A DNA stretch of 64,000 nt. Source: Oceanobacillus piezotolerans. Its GTDB lineage: Bacteria; Bacillota; Bacilli; Bacillales; Amphibacillaceae. A program made the position numbers and the translations under genes. This document shows, in pieces, positions 17,172 to 26,308 of this stretch. Where the stretch lies: NCBI RefSeq assembly GCF_003665065.1, contig NZ_RCHR01000003.1, positions 496,001 through 560,000 on the forward strand. The letters are read 5' to 3'. Within the stretch, counting starts at the first letter, position 1; each line of letters opens with the position of its first letter. A model generated the notes under the pieces. The model made no database searches. It saw only the letters and a program-made list of their open reading frames with translations, and was not told where the DNA came from.

Positions 17172-17687
17172 ATGACAGAAAAAATGTTCACTGTAGGGAA
17201 AATAATTAACACACATGGTATTCGAGGAGAAGTAAAGGTTTTGCGGATTAGTGATTTTGAAGATAGGTTTCAAAAAGGAAAAAAACTATTTTTAGTAAAA
17301 GATAATGGAGAGAGCGTGGAATTAACGATTGATGGCCACCGTTTACATAAAGGCTTCGATCTTCTTCACTTTAAAGAATTTAATAATATTAATGAAGTGG
17401 AACAATTTAAAGGGTTATTCTTGAAAATTACAAAAGAGCAATTAACAGAGTTAGAAGAAAATGAATTCTACTATCATGAAATTATCGATTGTGAGGTTTA
17501 TACTATTTCAGGGGAGAAATTAGGAGTAGTGAAAGAGATTTTATCTCCTGGAGCAAATGATGTGTGGGTAGTAAAGCCAAATAAAGGAAAGGATATACTT
17601 ATTCCCTATATAGAGGATGTCGTAAAAGAGGTATCCATAACCGAGAAGAAGATTATCATAGAACCGATGGAAGGATTGCTTGATTAA
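17172..17687 (+). CDS. rimM: 16S rRNA processing / ribosome maturation factor RimM
   Basis: RimM assists 30S head assembly and binds uS19. The 171-aa protein has the RimM N-terminal [14 protein letters not shown] and a C-terminal PRC-barrel with P-G-A-N-D-V-W-V and L-I-P-Y-I. ATG 17172 is chosen for alignment with other RimM proteins and GGGTGA spacing; an in-frame GTG at 17163 is an alternative. The stop codon overlaps the trmD start (TAATG). Confidence 0.95.
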   Translation: MTEKMFTVGKIINTHGIRGEVKVLRISDFEDRFQKGKKLFLVKDNGESVELTIDGHRLHKGFDLLHFKEFNNINEVEQFKGLFLKITKEQLTELEENEFYYHEIIDCEVYTISGEKLGVVKEILSPGANDVWVVKPNKGKDILIPYIEDVVKEVSITEKKIIIEPMEGLLD

Positions 17688-18427
17688 TGCATATTGACAT
17701 ACTAACCCTCTTTCCTGAGATGTTTAAAGGTGTATTTGAAACATCTATCTTAAATAAGGCAAAGGAAAAAGAGAAGTTCAGCTACCAACTCGTTAATTTT
17801 AGAGATTATACCGAGAATAAGCATAATCGTGTGGATGATTATCCTTATGGGGGTGGTGCAGGTATGGTATTATCACCACAACCGATCTTTGATGCAGTCG
17901 AAGCCATAAAAAAAGAAAAACAAACTAAGCCGCGTATTATTCTGATGTGCCCACAAGGTGAAACATATAATCAAAAAAAAGCAGAAGAATTAGCGAAAGA
18001 AGAGCATCTTTTGTTTATTTGTGGTCACTATGAGGGATATGATGAGCGTATTCGAGAGCATTTAGCAACAGATGAAATCTCTATCGGTGACTATGTGCTT
18101 ACTGGTGGTGAGCTAGGTGCAATGGTAGTGGTGGATAGTGTTGTTCGTCTTTTGCCTGATGTATTGGGTAATAAAGAGTCAGCACCTATGGATTCGTTCT
18201 CAACTGGTTTACTGGAGCACCCTCATTATACAAGACCAGCGGATTTCCGGGGGATGAAAGTTCCAGAAGTTCTTATGTCAGGCGACCATGCTAAAATAGA
18301 GGCTTGGCGCAAAACAGAGTCTTTAAGAAGGACCTATGAGCGACGTAAGGACTTATTAGAAGCCATTGATTTAGATGAAGAGGATAGAAACATACTAGCA
18401 AACATAAAAAATCAACAAGAATCATAA
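17687..18427 (+). CDS. trmD: tRNA (guanosine(37)-N1)-methyltransferase TrmD
   Basis: TrmD makes m1G37 in tRNA, preventing frameshifts. The 246-aa SPOUT-fold protein has P-Y-G-G-G-A-G-M-V, the knot motifs C-G-H-Y-E-G-Y-D and [11 protein letters not shown], and a C-terminal R-P-A-D-F-R domain. ATG 17687 overlaps the rimM stop by one base, so translation is coupled. Confidence 0.97.
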   Translation: MHIDILTLFPEMFKGVFETSILNKAKEKEKFSYQLVNFRDYTENKHNRVDDYPYGGGAGMVLSPQPIFDAVEAIKKEKQTKPRIILMCPQGETYNQKKAEELAKEEHLLFICGHYEGYDERIREHLATDEISIGDYVLTGGELGAMVVVDSVVRLLPDVLGNKESAPMDSFSTGLLEHPHYTRPADFRGMKVPEVLMSGDHAKIEAWRKTESLRRTYERRKDLLEAIDLDEEDRNILANIKNQQES

Positions 18428-18433
18428 ATTTTA

Positions 18434-18462
18434 TTGAACTCATCAATAGATTATGATATATT
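18434..18462 (+). promoter_or_regulatory. sigma-A promoter of rplS
   Basis: TTGAAC (18434-18439), 17 nt, TATATT (18457-18462) with an extended TGA. It resembles the rpsB promoter at 59978-60006, suggesting similar growth-rate control. Confidence 0.72.
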
Positions 18463-18468
18463 AATTAT

Positions 18469-18557
18469 TGTGCTTAAAGTTCGTTTAAGCCGTAAAACGA
18501 TGTTCCGCTCGTTTCTCAGATAAATGATGAGCATTAGTTTGGAAGGAGTGAAGTCAC
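18469..18557 (+). promoter_or_regulatory. structured 5' leader of rplS (L19 leader type)
   Basis: The leader has hairpins GCTTAAA/TTTAAGC (18472-18490) and AAACGA/TCGTTT (18495-18514) before the AAGGAG. Bacillus rplS has a known L19 autoregulatory leader; assignment here rests on position and two adjacent hairpins, not on a covariance model. Confidence 0.5.
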
Positions 18558-18902
18558 ATGCAACAACTTATTGCAGACATTACAAAAGATCAATTACGTA
18601 CAGACCATCCTGAATTCCGCGCTGGTGATACTGTTAAAGTACACGTTAAGGTTGTGGAAGGAACTCGTGAACGTATTCAGGTGTTCGAAGGTGTTGTTAT
18701 TAAACGCCAAAACGGAGGAATCAGTGAAACATTTACAGTAAGAAAGATTTCTTACGGTGTAGGTGTTGAACGTACATTCCCAGTACATTCTCCACGTGTT
18801 GATAAAATCGAAGTGACTCGTCGCGGTATTGTTCGTCGTGCTAAACTTTACTATCTACGTAATCTACGTGGTAAAGCAGCGCGTATCAAAGAGCGTCGAT
18901 AA
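18558..18902 (+). CDS. rplS: 50S ribosomal protein bL19
   Basis: The 114-aa basic protein has the bL19 features [32 protein letters not shown] and the C-terminal R-R-A-K-L-Y-Y-L-R. It lies at the 30S-50S interface. GGAAGGAGTG precedes ATG 18558. It has its own promoter, leader and terminator. Confidence 0.97.
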   Translation: MQQLIADITKDQLRTDHPEFRAGDTVKVHVKVVEGTRERIQVFEGVVIKRQNGGISETFTVRKISYGVGVERTFPVHSPRVDKIEVTRRGIVRRAKLYYLRNLRGKAARIKERR

Positions 18903-18933
18903 TTTTAACAAACTGGATATAACAGTGATAAGA

Positions 18934-18968
18934 AAGGACTTGGGCATAGCTCAAGCTCCTTTTTTATT
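18934..18968 (+). terminator. terminator after rplS
   Basis: CTTGGGC pairs with GCTCAAG around ATA with flanking AGGA/TCCT-like pairs and a run of T residues. Confidence 0.68.
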
Positions 18969-19040
18969 TAAGCTGTCTAGGTTTTTTATGCAAATAATAA
19001 TTAGACTGCGAACTTATCTAATTCAGGATAGTGCTTGGAA

Positions 19041-19162
19041 CCGCTGCGGAAATACACTACGCTTTCCGCGGGCGCTGTTGAGCCTCCTCGAGTCTAACGT
19101 CTCTGCGGGGTCTCAACTAGGCTTTTCCTCCCGCAGGAGTCTCCGTGTATTTCCTCCGCTAA
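19041..19162 (+). repeat. GC-rich dispersed repeat, copy A
   Basis: 122 bp, far richer in G+C than its surroundings, opening CCGCTGCGGAAATACACTAC and closing TGTATTTCCTCCGCTAA. Its ends are themselves inverted (CGCTGCGGAAATACAC versus TGTATTTCC). It matches the reverse complement of copy D (33999-34120) at roughly 85% by eye with the same length. Confidence 0.8.
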
Positions 19163-19264
19163 GTTTGAGCTTCTCGACTTTCGTATTTATTACTGCAATA
19201 ATACATTCAAACTGTGAAACGTTATTTACAGTACTTACACCACACATAAAGCAGAAAATCTCAA

Positions 19265-19390
19265 TTAGCGTAGGCAGAATACGTAGACTCCTACGGGAAT
19301 AGCACGTGTCCGAAGACCCCGCAGCGGTGGTTTTTCCGCGAGGAGGCTGAGGCCGTGCCCGTGGAAAGCGGAGTATTCTGCCGAAGCGGC
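19265..19390 (-). repeat. GC-rich dispersed repeat, copy B
   Basis: About 126 bp of the same family in opposite orientation to copy A, sharing on its minus strand CCGCTTTCC, CTCAGCCTCCTCG, CTGCGGGGTCT and AGGAGTCT-CGTATT blocks but with a different inner sequence, so a different subfamily. Separated from copy A by 102 bp of AT-rich DNA. Confidence 0.75.
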
Positions 19391-19588
19391 TTCTAGAACA
19401 CATTATCATTAGAATAAGCGAGAGTAGGATCAGCTAATATCATTTTCACTACGTCAGATTTTATTCAACTATAAACGTTAGAAAACAGAAGACTTCATAC
19501 AGAATCTCTCCATTTATGCATAAATCAATCTACAAAGGGTATATTCATTAACATAATTAATGCTCTATCCATTAGGATAAAAAGTGAA

Positions 19589-19597
19589 TGATATGAT
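19589..19597 (+). promoter_or_regulatory. possible extended -10 promoter of lepB
   Basis: TGATATGAT fits an extended -10 43 bp before lepB; no clear -35. Confidence 0.38.
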
Positions 19598-19639
19598 AAT
19601 ATAGTAAAGATAAGAGATGCAAGGGCTGGAGGAGAAGTC

Positions 19640-20215
19640 ATGGGAAAAGATAAAAAGGATGAAAATAAAAATGAATGGTTTGATTGGCTAAAAGCATTAC
19701 TACTGGCACTAGGGTTAGCATTTATTGTACGGGTCTTTTTGTTTTCCCCTATTGTTGTAGATGGGCCATCCATGCTGCCAACCTTACATGATCGTGATCA
19801 AATGATTGTAAATAAATTTGTATATAATATATCTGAACCTGAACGATTTGATATCGTAGTGTTTCATGCCTCGGCTCAAAAGGATTTTATCAAACGGGTT
19901 ATCGCTTTACCGGGAGAGCATGTCCAAGTGGAAGATGATGTATTGTACATAGATGGAGAGCCAGTAGAAGAACCATATTTAGAAGAACAGAAAGAACAAT
20001 TACAGCCTTATGAAACATTAACCAATGATTTTACATTAGAAGAGTTACCTGGTGGTCATGAAGTAGTCCCTGATGGTCATGTTTTTGTTATGGGCGATAA
20101 CCGTGGTAATTCAACAGATAGTAGGATGCTCGGTGTCATACCGATGGATGAAATTGTGGGAGAGGCTAGCTTTATATATTGGCCTTTAGATCGAATGCAA
20201 ATAGTAGGAGAGTAG
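19640..20215 (+). CDS. lepB: signal peptidase I (type I, S26A)
   Basis: Cleaves signal peptides of Sec-exported proteins on the outer face of the membrane. The 191-aa protein has one N-terminal membrane segment (about 17-37), the catalytic serine motif G-P-S-M-L-P-T-L with Ser44, the lysine motif K-R-V-I-A-L-P-G-E with Lys85, and the conserved G-D-N-R-G-N-S-T-D-S-R. Its short single-anchor form is typical of Gram-positive SipS. GGAGGAG precedes ATG 19640. It is followed by rbgA after 7 nt; in B. subtilis the rplS-ylqF interval has no such gene, so placement differs. Confidence 0.95.
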   Translation: MGKDKKDENKNEWFDWLKALLLALGLAFIVRVFLFSPIVVDGPSMLPTLHDRDQMIVNKFVYNISEPERFDIVVFHASAQKDFIKRVIALPGEHVQVEDDVLYIDGEPVEEPYLEEQKEQLQPYETLTNDFTLEELPGGHEVVPDGHVFVMGDNRGNSTDSRMLGVIPMDEIVGEASFIYWPLDRMQIVGE

Positions 20216-20222
20216 GTTTTAC

Positions 20223-21071
20223 ATGACGATACAATGGTTTCCAGGACATATGGCGAAAGCAAAACGCCAAGTAGAGGAAAAATTAAAACTTGTTGATTTT
20301 GTGATGGAATTGGTAGATGCTAGAGCTCCATTATCATCACAGAATCCAATGCTTCAGCAAGTCCTGCAAAGTAAAACAAAAATGATTGTACTTATGAAGA
20401 AGGATTTAGCAGATCAACGTGCGACGGAAGAATGGTTGGCTTATTTTAATGATAAAAACATACCGGCAATTTCAGTAAACGTGAATGAGAAAGCTGATAT
20501 TAATCGAGTAATTCAACTAGCAAAAAGACTTGCAGAAGAGAAAATGGAAAAATTGAAGAAAAAAGGGATACAACCAAGACCAGGAAGAGCTATGATCGTT
20601 GGAATACCTAATGTGGGGAAATCTACGCTAATAAATCGTTTAGCAAATAAGAAAATAGCAAAAACAGGAGATCGTCCAGGAGTTACAAAACAGCAATTAT
20701 GGATTAAAGTAAAGAATGAATTTGAATTACTGGATACTCCTGGAATTCTGTGGCCCAAATTTGAAGATCCAGATGTAGGTTATCGTTTGGCAGCCATAGG
20801 GACGATTAAAGATCAACTTTTATCCTTACAAGATATTGTAGTATTCGTTATAGAATATATGAAAATACATTATCCCGTGCTTCTTAAAGAGCGATATGAT
20901 ATTGGTCATGAACTGGAAGAAATGGTTGATATTTTTATTAAGATAGGGAAAGAACGCGGAGCCCTGCAAAGTGGTGGAGAAGTAGACTTTGATAAAGTTT
21001 CAGACCTTTTTCTAAGGGATTTAAGAACAGGCCGTCTCGGTAGAATTACACTTGAAAGACCTTCTATCTGA
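20223..21071 (+). CDS. rbgA: ribosome biogenesis GTPase RbgA (YlqF)
   Basis: RbgA is needed for late 50S assembly. The 282-aa protein is a circularly permuted GTPase: the G4-like M-K-K-D (58-61) comes before G1 G-I-P-N-V-G-K-S (127-134), with D-T-P-G near 172 last. The N-terminus has the family W-F-P-G-H-M-A-K-A (5-13). It follows lepB closely and ends inside the 5' arm of a terminator. Confidence 0.96.
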   Translation: MTIQWFPGHMAKAKRQVEEKLKLVDFVMELVDARAPLSSQNPMLQQVLQSKTKMIVLMKKDLADQRATEEWLAYFNDKNIPAISVNVNEKADINRVIQLAKRLAEEKMEKLKKKGIQPRPGRAMIVGIPNVGKSTLINRLANKKIAKTGDRPGVTKQQLWIKVKNEFELLDTPGILWPKFEDPDVGYRLAAIGTIKDQLLSLQDIVVFVIEYMKIHYPVLLKERYDIGHELEEMVDIFIKIGKERGALQSGGEVDFDKVSDLFLRDLRTGRLGRITLERPSI

Positions 21072-21104
21072 CATGCATCGTGTGATGTATGTCTTCTTTT
21101 TTTT
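21070..21104 (+). terminator. terminator after rbgA
   Basis: GACATGCATC (21070-21079) pairs with GATGTATGTC (21084-21093) around GTGT, then TTCTTTTTTTT. The stop codon of rbgA overlaps the stem by two bases. Confidence 0.85.
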
Positions 21105-21210
21105 CATTAGCAAAGAAAGATAATATCTAGGAATCTGTTAAAATAGATGTTTCTTATTATGAATTAGGCATCATATACCGATATAAGAAAGAGATCAAGG
21201 GGTGATATAA

Positions 21211-21984
21211 TTGGAAAAACAATCAATTAAAACAATCAAAACGTTGTTTCAAAATAGAGAAATTACTGATGAACAACTTGAGGAATTAAAACAAGATTCA
21301 CGTAAGGGAGTACAGCAAATTATAGGGTCTTATGAAAAGCAGCTGGAAAAAGAGAAAGCACTAGAAGCTAACTATATAGAAATGTGCCAGTATGAACTTA
21401 CTGCCTATAAACAAGGTTATAAATGGATTGCAGGTATTGATGAGGCGGGAAGAGGTCCACTGGCCGGTCCAGTAGTAGCTGCAGCTGTTATTCTCCCTGA
21501 AAAATTTAAATTATTAGGATTAAACGATTCAAAACAACTTAATGAAGGTACTAGAGAAGCATACTTTTCTATAATAAAGAAGGAAGCAATCAGTTATGGT
21601 ATTGGCATAGTTGATAACAGTATGATTGATAAGATGAACATCTTTGAAGCAACTAAATTGGCAATGAGAAAAGCGCTGGAGCAATTAAACCCTATGCCTG
21701 ACTATGTTCTTATTGATGCAGTACAGCTTGGTAATCTCACTTGTCCTTCAGAGTCTATTGTTAAAGGTGATGCAAAAAGTATTTCCATTGCTGCAGCAAG
21801 TGTGTTAGCCAAGGTTACTCGTGACCACTTAATGAAAGAAATACATAAGGAATACCCTTTGTATGATTTTGCTTCAAATATGGGGTATGGTACGAAGAAT
21901 CATTTAGAAGCATTGGAAAACTGTGGTATAACACCTTACCATCGTAAATCATTTGCACCTGTGAGAAATGCCATGAAAGCGTAA
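21211..21984 (+). CDS. rnhB: ribonuclease HII
   Basis: Removes ribonucleotides and RNA primers from DNA. The 257-aa protein has the type 2 RNase H motif [10 protein letters not shown] with Asp77 and Glu78, a second acidic site in V-L-I-D-A near 168, and [10 protein letters not shown]. An N-terminal helical extension (1-65) is usual for Bacillus RnhB. The start is TTG at 21211, preceded by AAGGGGTGAT. The downstream ylqG-like gene begins 13 nt later with its own AAGGAGG. Confidence 0.95.
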   Translation: MEKQSIKTIKTLFQNREITDEQLEELKQDSRKGVQQIIGSYEKQLEKEKALEANYIEMCQYELTAYKQGYKWIAGIDEAGRGPLAGPVVAAAVILPEKFKLLGLNDSKQLNEGTREAYFSIIKKEAISYGIGIVDNSMIDKMNIFEATKLAMRKALEQLNPMPDYVLIDAVQLGNLTCPSESIVKGDAKSISIAAASVLAKVTRDHLMKEIHKEYPLYDFASNMGYGTKNHLEALENCGITPYHRKSFAPVRNAMKA

Positions 21985-21997
21985 GGAGGCGTTTGAT

Positions 21998-23740
21998 GTG
22001 AATATTTACCGAACACAGAGTGAACAGGTGCTGAAAACGGCTCAAGTTAACAAGCAATTAAAATCAGGTCAGATTATCCAGGGAAAAATTCAACAACTGT
22101 ATCCTGATAACAAAGCACAGGTTCAACTTGGAAATCAGACTTTAATAGCTAAGTTGGAAGCCCCTTTAATTGCAGGTGAACGTTATCATTTTCAAGTTCA
22201 ACGTGCTGATCAAATGATACACTTAAAAGTATTAGGAGAACGACTTACCGGTAAAGCACAGGAGAATATCACACAATTGCTGCAGCAATTAGGTTTAAAA
22301 TCGACAAAGGAGAATAGTATATTGCTCCTGAGACTAGTTAAGAACGGTTTACCCTTTGATAAGAAACAACTATCAAAAGCGATTCAACTTTTAGGGCAGA
22401 AAGAGAATGGAAGACTAGCACAAGAAGTTATCTTACAGATGATTACTAGAAGATATCCTATGAAAGAAAGCATTTTTCAAGCTTTATATACTGAGAAAAC
22501 AACACAGCAGTCCGAAGTTATGCAAAATTTACTATTAAAGCTGCGGGAAGATTCAGCGGCTATGAGTAACAATAAAGCCATTCTTATTGCAAGATTACAG
22601 AGTTTATTATATGGAACTGTAAATGAAAAAGAATACGTATTAAATAATATACGTTCAGACACTTATACAGAGTCAAATCCATTTTTCCAAGTTTTAAAAT
22701 CTGTTGGGGTAGTTAATTCTGATTTATCTTTATCTTCCTGGAAAAGTATGTGGGGAAATGCTTCAGTAAGCTCTCAAAAGGGTAAAGATTGGCCATTAAA
22801 TGTTACTCCGCCGGAAATAATGAACATCCTGAAAAATCTGCTAGCTAATAAACAGGAAGTGATGCAGTTATCATTGGAACTGTTAGCAAAGCTGCAAAAA
22901 CGAAGCCAATCAAGTGCTACCAATTCAGAAACAAGAGAAATTCAGGCGCAATTAATAAAAATTGCCGCACTGTTACATAACAGAGTGGATTTAAGAGCAA
23001 ATTATCAGCAATTTGATGCTTTGGATATACATATTCTTCAGAGATTAGAAACGCTAAGTAACCCATCTTCATATGTACTTATTGAAAACATAATAAAAAA
23101 TATGGAGATAGGTTCCTCACATAATCTCCCGGGAAAACACTTTTTAAATCAAGTAAAGCATTATCTGTCGCTTAGTGGCATCACTTATGAGAATGACTTA
23201 TTGAATAAGATAAATCAGCCTCAAACGGTAAAGGAATTACTTATTTCAATGATTCCTCAAAGCGATGGGACGGTTCATGAACTCGCCACTAAAGCGTTAA
23301 ATCATTTAAATGGCCTGCAGCTGCAATCTGTGTTTGAAACAGAACACTTTATCCAGACAGCCATCCATATCCCAGCATATAAACCAGGTATAAACAAAGA
23401 TTTAAAAATTGAATTTGAGAGTAAAAAAACAAGTGATGGAAAAATAGACCCAGACCATTGCCGTATTCTATTTTATTTGGAATTGAAAAATTTGAATGAA
23501 ACCATTATGGATATCCATATTCAGCAAAGATCTGTCTCCATTACGGTTTTCAATGATAACGAAAAAGCGAAACTACAGGTGGCGGCATTTCAGCCTCTGT
23601 TAAAAACATCCTTAGAGAGAATGAATTATCATCTGTCTGGCATTTCATTTAAACCATTACAGGACAAACCAAACATAAGTAAGCAAATCATCAATCATTA
23701 TTCTTCATCTTCATACCAAGGAGTGGATTATTTAATATGA
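21998..23740 (+). CDS. YlqG-like protein with FliK/Flg_hook-like C-terminus
   Basis: 580 aa, position and partner equal to B. subtilis ylqG. The N-terminal part (about 1-90) is a small beta-type domain with S-G-Q-I-I-Q-G-K-I; a long, poorly conserved Gln/Leu/Lys-rich middle follows. The last 100 residues (R-I-L-F-Y-L-E-L-K-N-L, then D-I-H-I-Q-Q-R-S-V-S-I-T-V-F, A-F-Q-P-L-L-K-T-S-L-E-R-M-N) follow the layout of the hook-length protein C-terminal domain. The stop overlaps the start of an FlhB C-domain gene (ATGA). I infer a FliK-like partner; the function is unproven. GTG start at 21998. Confidence 0.75.
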   Translation: MNIYRTQSEQVLKTAQVNKQLKSGQIIQGKIQQLYPDNKAQVQLGNQTLIAKLEAPLIAGERYHFQVQRADQMIHLKVLGERLTGKAQENITQLLQQLGLKSTKENSILLLRLVKNGLPFDKKQLSKAIQLLGQKENGRLAQEVILQMITRRYPMKESIFQALYTEKTTQQSEVMQNLLLKLREDSAAMSNNKAILIARLQSLLYGTVNEKEYVLNNIRSDTYTESNPFFQVLKSVGVVNSDLSLSSWKSMWGNASVSSQKGKDWPLNVTPPEIMNILKNLLANKQEVMQLSLELLAKLQKRSQSSATNSETREIQAQLIKIAALLHNRVDLRANYQQFDALDIHILQRLETLSNPSSYVLIENIIKNMEIGSSHNLPGKHFLNQVKHYLSLSGITYENDLLNKINQPQTVKELLISMIPQSDGTVHELATKALNHLNGLQLQSVFETEHFIQTAIHIPAYKPGINKDLKIEFESKKTSDGKIDPDHCRILFYLELKNLNETIMDIHIQQRSVSITVFNDNEKAKLQVAAFQPLLKTSLERMNYHLSGISFKPLQDKPNISKQIINHYSSSSYQGVDYLI

Positions 23741-24006
23741 GTAATATTCGTAAAAAAGCCGCAGCACTTCAATATGATGAGAAGAAACTAACTGCTCCAA
23801 TTGTATCTGCAACTGGCAAAGGATTAGTAGCAGAGGAGATTTTGGAAGTAGCAAAGCAACATAACATTCCAATCATTGAGGATAGCTCATTAGTAGAACT
23901 ATTAGCAGAATTAAATATTAACGAAGCTATCCCTGAAGAGCTATATGAAGTTGTTGCAGAGATTTTCGCTTTCATTTATCGCACAGATCAACAAGTGGGT
24001 TCATGA
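23737..24006 (+). CDS. FlhB C-terminal domain homologue (YlqH/FlhX-like)
   Basis: The 89-aa protein aligns with the last part of FlhB in this same window: Y-D-E-K-K-L-T-A-P-I-V-S-A-T-G-K-G matches Y-D-E-N-K-A-S-A-P-Y-V-L-A-K-G-V, and both end P-E-E-L/F-Y-x-x-V-A-E-I-F/L-A-F/Y-I/V-Y. It lacks the N-P-T-H autocleavage site and all membrane segments, so it equals a ready-cut FlhB-CC fragment. It could influence export specificity switching. It overlaps the FliK-like gene by 4 nt, so the pair is translationally coupled. Confidence 0.88.
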   Translation: MSNIRKKAAALQYDEKKLTAPIVSATGKGLVAEEILEVAKQHNIPIIEDSSLVELLAELNINEAIPEELYEVVAEIFAFIYRTDQQVGS

Positions 24007-24079
24007 TTCTTTCTAGGTTAGACACTACTCGTTAATCTGTATAAATAAACAATATATAGATAATTTAGTACATTTATTC

Positions 24080-24108
24080 TTGTTAAATGATATTTTTTCT
24101 AATACAAT
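24080..24108 (+). promoter_or_regulatory. putative sigma-A promoter of sucCD
   Basis: TTGTTA (24080-24085), 17 nt, TACAAT (24103-24108), 35 bp before sucC. Confidence 0.6.
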
Positions 24109-24142
24109 GAAGGTGCAGTATATTTTGATTGGAGGATATTAA

Positions 24143-25303
24143 ATGAATATTCACGAATATCAAGGTAAAGAAGTCTTGCGTGAATTTGGTGTAAAGGTAC
24201 CAAATGGGCATGTTGCATACACAGTGGATGAAGCTGTTCAGGCTGCTGAAAAGCTTGGGACTGCTGTAACCGTTGTCAAAGCACAGATTCATGCAGGCGG
24301 GCGTGGTAAAGCTGGTGGTGTAAAAGTTGCCAAAAGCCTAGAGGAAGTGCGTACATATGCTGAAGAAATCCTAGGAAAAACATTAGTTACCCATCAAACA
24401 GGTCCTGAAGGAAAAGAAGTAAAAAGACTTCTTATTGAAGAAGGATGCGATATTCAAAAGGAATATTATGTGGGGGTTGTTCTCGACCGAGCTACATCAC
24501 GTGTAGTAATGATGGCCTCTGAAGAAGGCGGTACCGAGATTGAAGAAGTAGCTGAAAAGACTCCCGAGAAAATTTTCAAGGAAGTAATTGACCCTGTTGT
24601 TGGACTTGCTCCATACCAGGCTCGAAGACTTGCGTTTAACATTAATATTCCAAATGAACTTATATCTAAGGCAGTAGGGTTCATGACTGGTTTATACCAG
24701 GCCTTCGTTGAAAAGGACTGTTCCATTGCAGAAATCAATCCACTTGTAACAACTGGTGATGGAGAAGTACTAGCGTTAGATGCTAAATTAAACTTTGATG
24801 ATAACGCTTTATATCGTCAAAAGGCAATAACCGAGTTACGTGATTTAGATGAAGAAGATGAAAAGGAAATTGAAGCTTCTAAGTATGATTTAAGTTATGT
24901 TGCTCTCGATGGAAATATCGGATGTATGGTTAATGGTGCTGGACTAGCAATGTCTACAATGGATATTATTAAATATTTTGGCGGAGAGCCTGCAAACTTC
25001 TTAGATGTTGGGGGCGGTGCTACAGCGGAGAAAGTTACGGAAGCATTTAAAATCATCTTGTCCGATCCAAATGTAAAGGGCATATTCGTTAATATTTTCG
25101 GAGGAATTATGAAGTGTGATGTAATTGCACAAGGTGTAGTAGAAGCTACTAAGCAAGTAGGATTAGAGATTCCCCTAGTTGTAAGATTAGAAGGAACTAA
25201 TGTGGATTTAGGTAAGGAAATATTAAACGAATCAGGTCTAAATATCACTTCTGCTGACTCTATGGCGGATGGTGCACAAAAAATTGTTTCTATGGTGAAA
25301 TAA
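24143..25303 (+). CDS. sucC: succinate-CoA ligase (ADP-forming) beta subunit
   Basis: TCA-cycle enzyme making ATP/GTP from succinyl-CoA. The 386-aa protein begins [10 protein letters not shown] and has an ATP-grasp domain with [13 protein letters not shown] near 46-58 and the C-terminal CoA-ligase domain with [13 protein letters not shown]. Length matches the family (about 386). sucD follows after 21 nt. Confidence 0.97.
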   Translation: MNIHEYQGKEVLREFGVKVPNGHVAYTVDEAVQAAEKLGTAVTVVKAQIHAGGRGKAGGVKVAKSLEEVRTYAEEILGKTLVTHQTGPEGKEVKRLLIEEGCDIQKEYYVGVVLDRATSRVVMMASEEGGTEIEEVAEKTPEKIFKEVIDPVVGLAPYQARRLAFNINIPNELISKAVGFMTGLYQAFVEKDCSIAEINPLVTTGDGEVLALDAKLNFDDNALYRQKAITELRDLDEEDEKEIEASKYDLSYVALDGNIGCMVNGAGLAMSTMDIIKYFGGEPANFLDVGGGATAEKVTEAFKIILSDPNVKGIFVNIFGGIMKCDVIAQGVVEATKQVGLEIPLVVRLEGTNVDLGKEILNESGLNITSADSMADGAQKIVSMVK

Positions 25304-25324
25304 TCACAGAGAGGACGGACGATT

Positions 25325-26227
25325 ATGGGTGTTTATGTAAATAAAGACACAAAAGTGATAGTTCAAGGTATTACTGGTGGTACCGCTAGATTTCATACAA
25401 AGCAAATGCTGGAATATGGCACGAAGATTGTAGGCGGGGTTACTCCGAAAAAAGGTGGTACAGAAGTAGAAGGAGTTCCGGTATTTAATACGCTACAGGA
25501 AGCTGTAGATGCAACTGGTGCTACCGTTTCTGTTATTTATGTCCCTGCGCCGTTTGCAGCTGATGCGATTATTGAGGCAGTGGATGCAGAATTAGATTTA
25601 GCGATTTGTATTACAGAACATATTCCTGTTTTGGATATGGTTAAGGTGAAACGTTATATGGAAGGGAAGAAGACAAGACTGATTGGACCGAACTGTCCTG
25701 GTGTTATTACTGCTGATGAGTGTAAAGTAGGAATTATGCCTGGCTATATTCACAAAAAAGGTCATATTGGTGTTGTGTCCCGTTCAGGAACATTAACTTA
25801 TGAAGCGGTACATCAATTAACACAAGCAGGTTACGGGCAAACATCCGCTGTAGGTATTGGTGGAGATCCGGTTAATGGTACAAACTTTATCGATGTATTA
25901 TCTGCGTTTAATGAAGATCCAGAAACAGAAGCAGTTATCATGATTGGTGAAATTGGTGGAACGGCAGAAGAGGAAGCTGCCCAATGGGTAAAAGCAAATA
26001 TGAAGAAACCTGTTGTTGGATTTATCGGTGGTGCAACAGCTCCTCCAGGAAAACGTATGGGACACGCTGGTGCCATTATTTCTGGTGGTAAAGGAACCGC
26101 AGATGAGAAAATTCGAGTGATGAAGGAATGTGGAATTGCTGTTGCAGATACACCTGCTGTTATAGGTGAAACTATGATTAAAGTACTGCAAGATACAGGA
26201 TTGGCGGAAAAGTGTAAAACGCATTAA
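25325..26227 (+). CDS. sucD: succinate-CoA ligase alpha subunit
   Basis: Partner of SucC; binds CoA in an N-terminal Rossmann domain and carries the phosphohistidine. The 300-aa protein has [10 protein letters not shown] (start), [17 protein letters not shown], and the active-site G-H-A-G-A-I near 246. GAGAGGACG precedes ATG 25325. A long inverted repeat follows. Confidence 0.97.
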   Translation: MGVYVNKDTKVIVQGITGGTARFHTKQMLEYGTKIVGGVTPKKGGTEVEGVPVFNTLQEAVDATGATVSVIYVPAPFAADAIIEAVDAELDLAICITEHIPVLDMVKVKRYMEGKKTRLIGPNCPGVITADECKVGIMPGYIHKKGHIGVVSRSGTLTYEAVHQLTQAGYGQTSAVGIGGDPVNGTNFIDVLSAFNEDPETEAVIMIGEIGGTAEEEAAQWVKANMKKPVVGFIGGATAPPGKRMGHAGAIISGGKGTADEKIRVMKECGIAVADTPAVIGETMIKVLQDTGLAEKCKTH

Positions 26228-26248
26228 TGCAGTTATAACATTATAAAG

Positions 26249-26299
26249 AAGGGAACCTAAAAAGTTATCATCTTGAAGAACACAGTTTTAGGTTCCCTT
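26249..26299 (+). terminator. 14-bp inverted repeat after sucD, probable terminator
   Basis: AAGGGAACCTAAAA (26249-26262) and TTTTAGGTTCCCTT (26286-26299) are perfect complements with a 23-nt loop. No T-run follows the stem on the plus strand, so efficiency is uncertain. Confidence 0.5.
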
Positions 26300-26308
26300 A
26301 AATAGGAT

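Larger units (their letters stand above)
18969..19639. other. repeat-bearing intergenic region between rplS and lepB
   Basis: About 670 bp without a credible gene. It holds two GC-rich repeats in opposite orientation (19041-19162 and 19265-19390) and a possible lepB promoter at its right end. Open frames crossing the repeats are rejected as coding. Confidence 0.75.

Noticed and set aside
18829-19302. 157-codon open frame on the plus strand across the end of rplS and the repeats
   Set aside because: It begins inside rplS in another frame, has no binding site, and its latter half is GC-rich repeat sequence; no protein family recognised.
19113-19409. 98-codon minus-strand frame in the repeat region
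   Set aside because: Made almost entirely of repeats A and B read in reverse; the absence of stops reflects GC-rich repeats.
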